This document shows positions 12,222 through 12,856 of a DNA stretch of 12,856 nucleotides, one piece after another; position 1 is the stretch's first letter, and each line of letters opens with the position of its first letter. The stretch comes from CAYJBH01 sp964371365 (GTDB taxonomy: Bacteria > Bacillota > Clostridia > Oscillospirales > Ruminococcaceae): the NCBI GenBank assembly GCA_964371365.1, contig CAYJMO010000060.1, positions 1-12,856 of the forward strand, written 5' to 3'. The position numbers and the translations under genes are program-made. The notes beneath the pieces are model-generated. The model made no database searches and was not told where the DNA came from. It was given only the letters and a program-made list of their open reading frames with translations.

Positions 12222-12755
12222 TTACAATTTTGGTCGAAAGTAGGTGACTTCGTCGGTTTTCCAGACCGTATCTGCAATAGCATCATCCAAATACATTGGT
12301 GTTCTTGTTGCTGTCACGCTGGTGTGATAAAACATTACCGATTCATCCGATGTTGCACTCATCGACTCCCAATAAGATATCATTAATACGTCGGTGTTGT
12401 TATTAGAAAGTAAGAACTTAAAATACCCCTCAAAATTAGCACCGAGATAGTCTGCAATAAGATGATAGAACTCCTCCTTGCCCGGATTAGCGGTATCGGT
12501 ATAGGTCGAGAGTGATTCATAGCTGTGATTTGTCCTGGAATGAAGATAGCCCTCACCATAATCGGAGGATTCTGTTTGTATCATCGCCGCTTCAAGTGCC
12601 TTGTGCACCGTTTCAAGAGCCGCCACATCCGCTGTGTGCTGTGCATTCTCTCGATATCCTGCAATCGCCGGCACGGCAATGGTGATTAGGATGACGATGA
12701 TTAATATAACCACCAACATCTCTATTAAGGTAAAGCCTTTTTTCTGCCTTAGCAT
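12222..12755 (-). CDS. Type IV pilin paralogue E (177 aa), first in the array
   Basis: A prepilin with leader MLRQKKG (cleavage after Gly7) and the shared FTLIEMLVVI helix, then GYRENAQHTADVAALETVHKALEAA. The variable segment (61-100) contains several Tyr and His residues (DYGEGYLHSRTNHSYES). The conserved half is YLGANFEGYFKFLL (103-116), VLMISYWES (123-131), and SVMFYHTSVT...MYLDD, where the usual GYLxD has become MYLDD. It ends FRPKL, without the PxTP tail. No Cys. GGAGAG (12761-12766) is five bases upstream. No minus-strand gene is seen in the 101 bases before it, so it may be the first gene of the transcript, or another gene may lie beyond the window. Confidence 0.9.
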   Translation of the reverse strand: MLRQKKGFTLIEMLVVILIIVILITIAVPAIAGYRENAQHTADVAALETVHKALEAAMIQTESSDYGEGYLHSRTNHSYESLSTYTDTANPGKEEFYHLIADYLGANFEGYFKFLLSNNNTDVLMISYWESMSATSDESVMFYHTSVTATRTPMYLDDAIADTVWKTDEVTYFRPKL

Positions 12756-12856
12756 CTTTTCTCTCCGTTTTCTATTACTATAGTTTGTGTGAAAATTCGT
12801 TTATTATTGCCTGCTAATTTTCGCCTAAAGCCAAAATTCCGTAGGCTTTTATTATA
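12756..12856 (-). promoter_or_regulatory. Upstream region of the pilin array
   Basis: This AT-rich end region holds TATAGT (minus strand, 12782-12777), a fair -10 box, but no good -35 at normal spacing. Further upstream, GCCTA (12823-12827) pairs with TAGGC (12842-12846), with an alternative AAAGCC/GGCTTT pairing (12827-12832 with 12844-12849). On the plus strand this is followed by TTTT, so it could also be a terminator for a plus-strand transcript. No gene is visible. Confidence 0.3.

Noticed and set aside
9793..12755. Silent pilin cassettes for antigenic variation, as in Neisseria pilS
   Set aside because: All five copies have a start codon, a ribosome site, a full signal and a stop, so none is a 5'-truncated silent copy. 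Recombination between them remains possible and is reported separately.
9206..12755. Competence pseudopilus (ComG) operon
   Set aside because: There is no ComGA/ComGB-type motor or platform gene, the pilins are larger than ComGC, and five near-identical helices plus a giant adhesin do not fit that system.

Overview
The window looks like a chromosomal segment from a low-to-mid GC Gram-positive bacterium of the class Clostridia. The reasons are strong purine-rich ribosome binding sites (AGGAGG-type), type IV prepilins that lack the C-terminal cysteine pair of proteobacterial pilins, and a gut-Clostridia style of modular surface protein. The exact genus cannot be read from the sequence. Coding density is high and no gene-free stretch exceeds about 145 bases.

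One plus-strand gene (146-1297) encodes a Gfo/Idh/MocA-family NAD(P)-dependent oxidoreductase with its own promoter region and leader. It converges on a long minus-strand block, and a 14-bp hairpin (1343-1374) separates the two. Everything from 12755 down to 1393 is on the minus strand and belongs to a type IV pilus system of 11 genes. In transcription order these are: five paralogous pilins of 177-196 residues (12755 to 9793); a divergent 168-residue pilin; a prepilin peptidase (pilD-type) that overlaps it by ATGA; a very large 1830-residue protein with a normal prepilin N-terminus and a modular adhesin-like body; and three minor pilins of PilX/GspK-like, PilV/GspI-like and PilW/GspJ-like character.

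The five tandem pilins share an almost invariant leader and N-terminal helix, and a recognisable C-terminal half (LGANF-x-G-x-F-x-F, then W-V-SY, then M-L-Y-H and GYLxD). The segment in between is different in each. All five can probably pack into one filament while showing different surfaces. The peptidase would mature every prepilin here. The three small minor pilins look like an initiation (priming/tip) complex, and the giant prepilin next to them is a good candidate for a filament-displayed adhesin. No motor ATPase, platform protein or alignment-complex gene (PilB, PilT, PilC, PilM, PilN or PilO type) is present, so the machine must be completed by genes elsewhere.

The points most worth attention are the giant modular pilin with two internal copies of an approximately 450-residue unit, the five-pilin array with near-identical 5' DNA blocks, a shared C-terminal tetrapeptide P-x-T-P on four of the pilus proteins, and a strong Shine-Dalgarno that overlaps the only usual start codon of the PilX-like gene.
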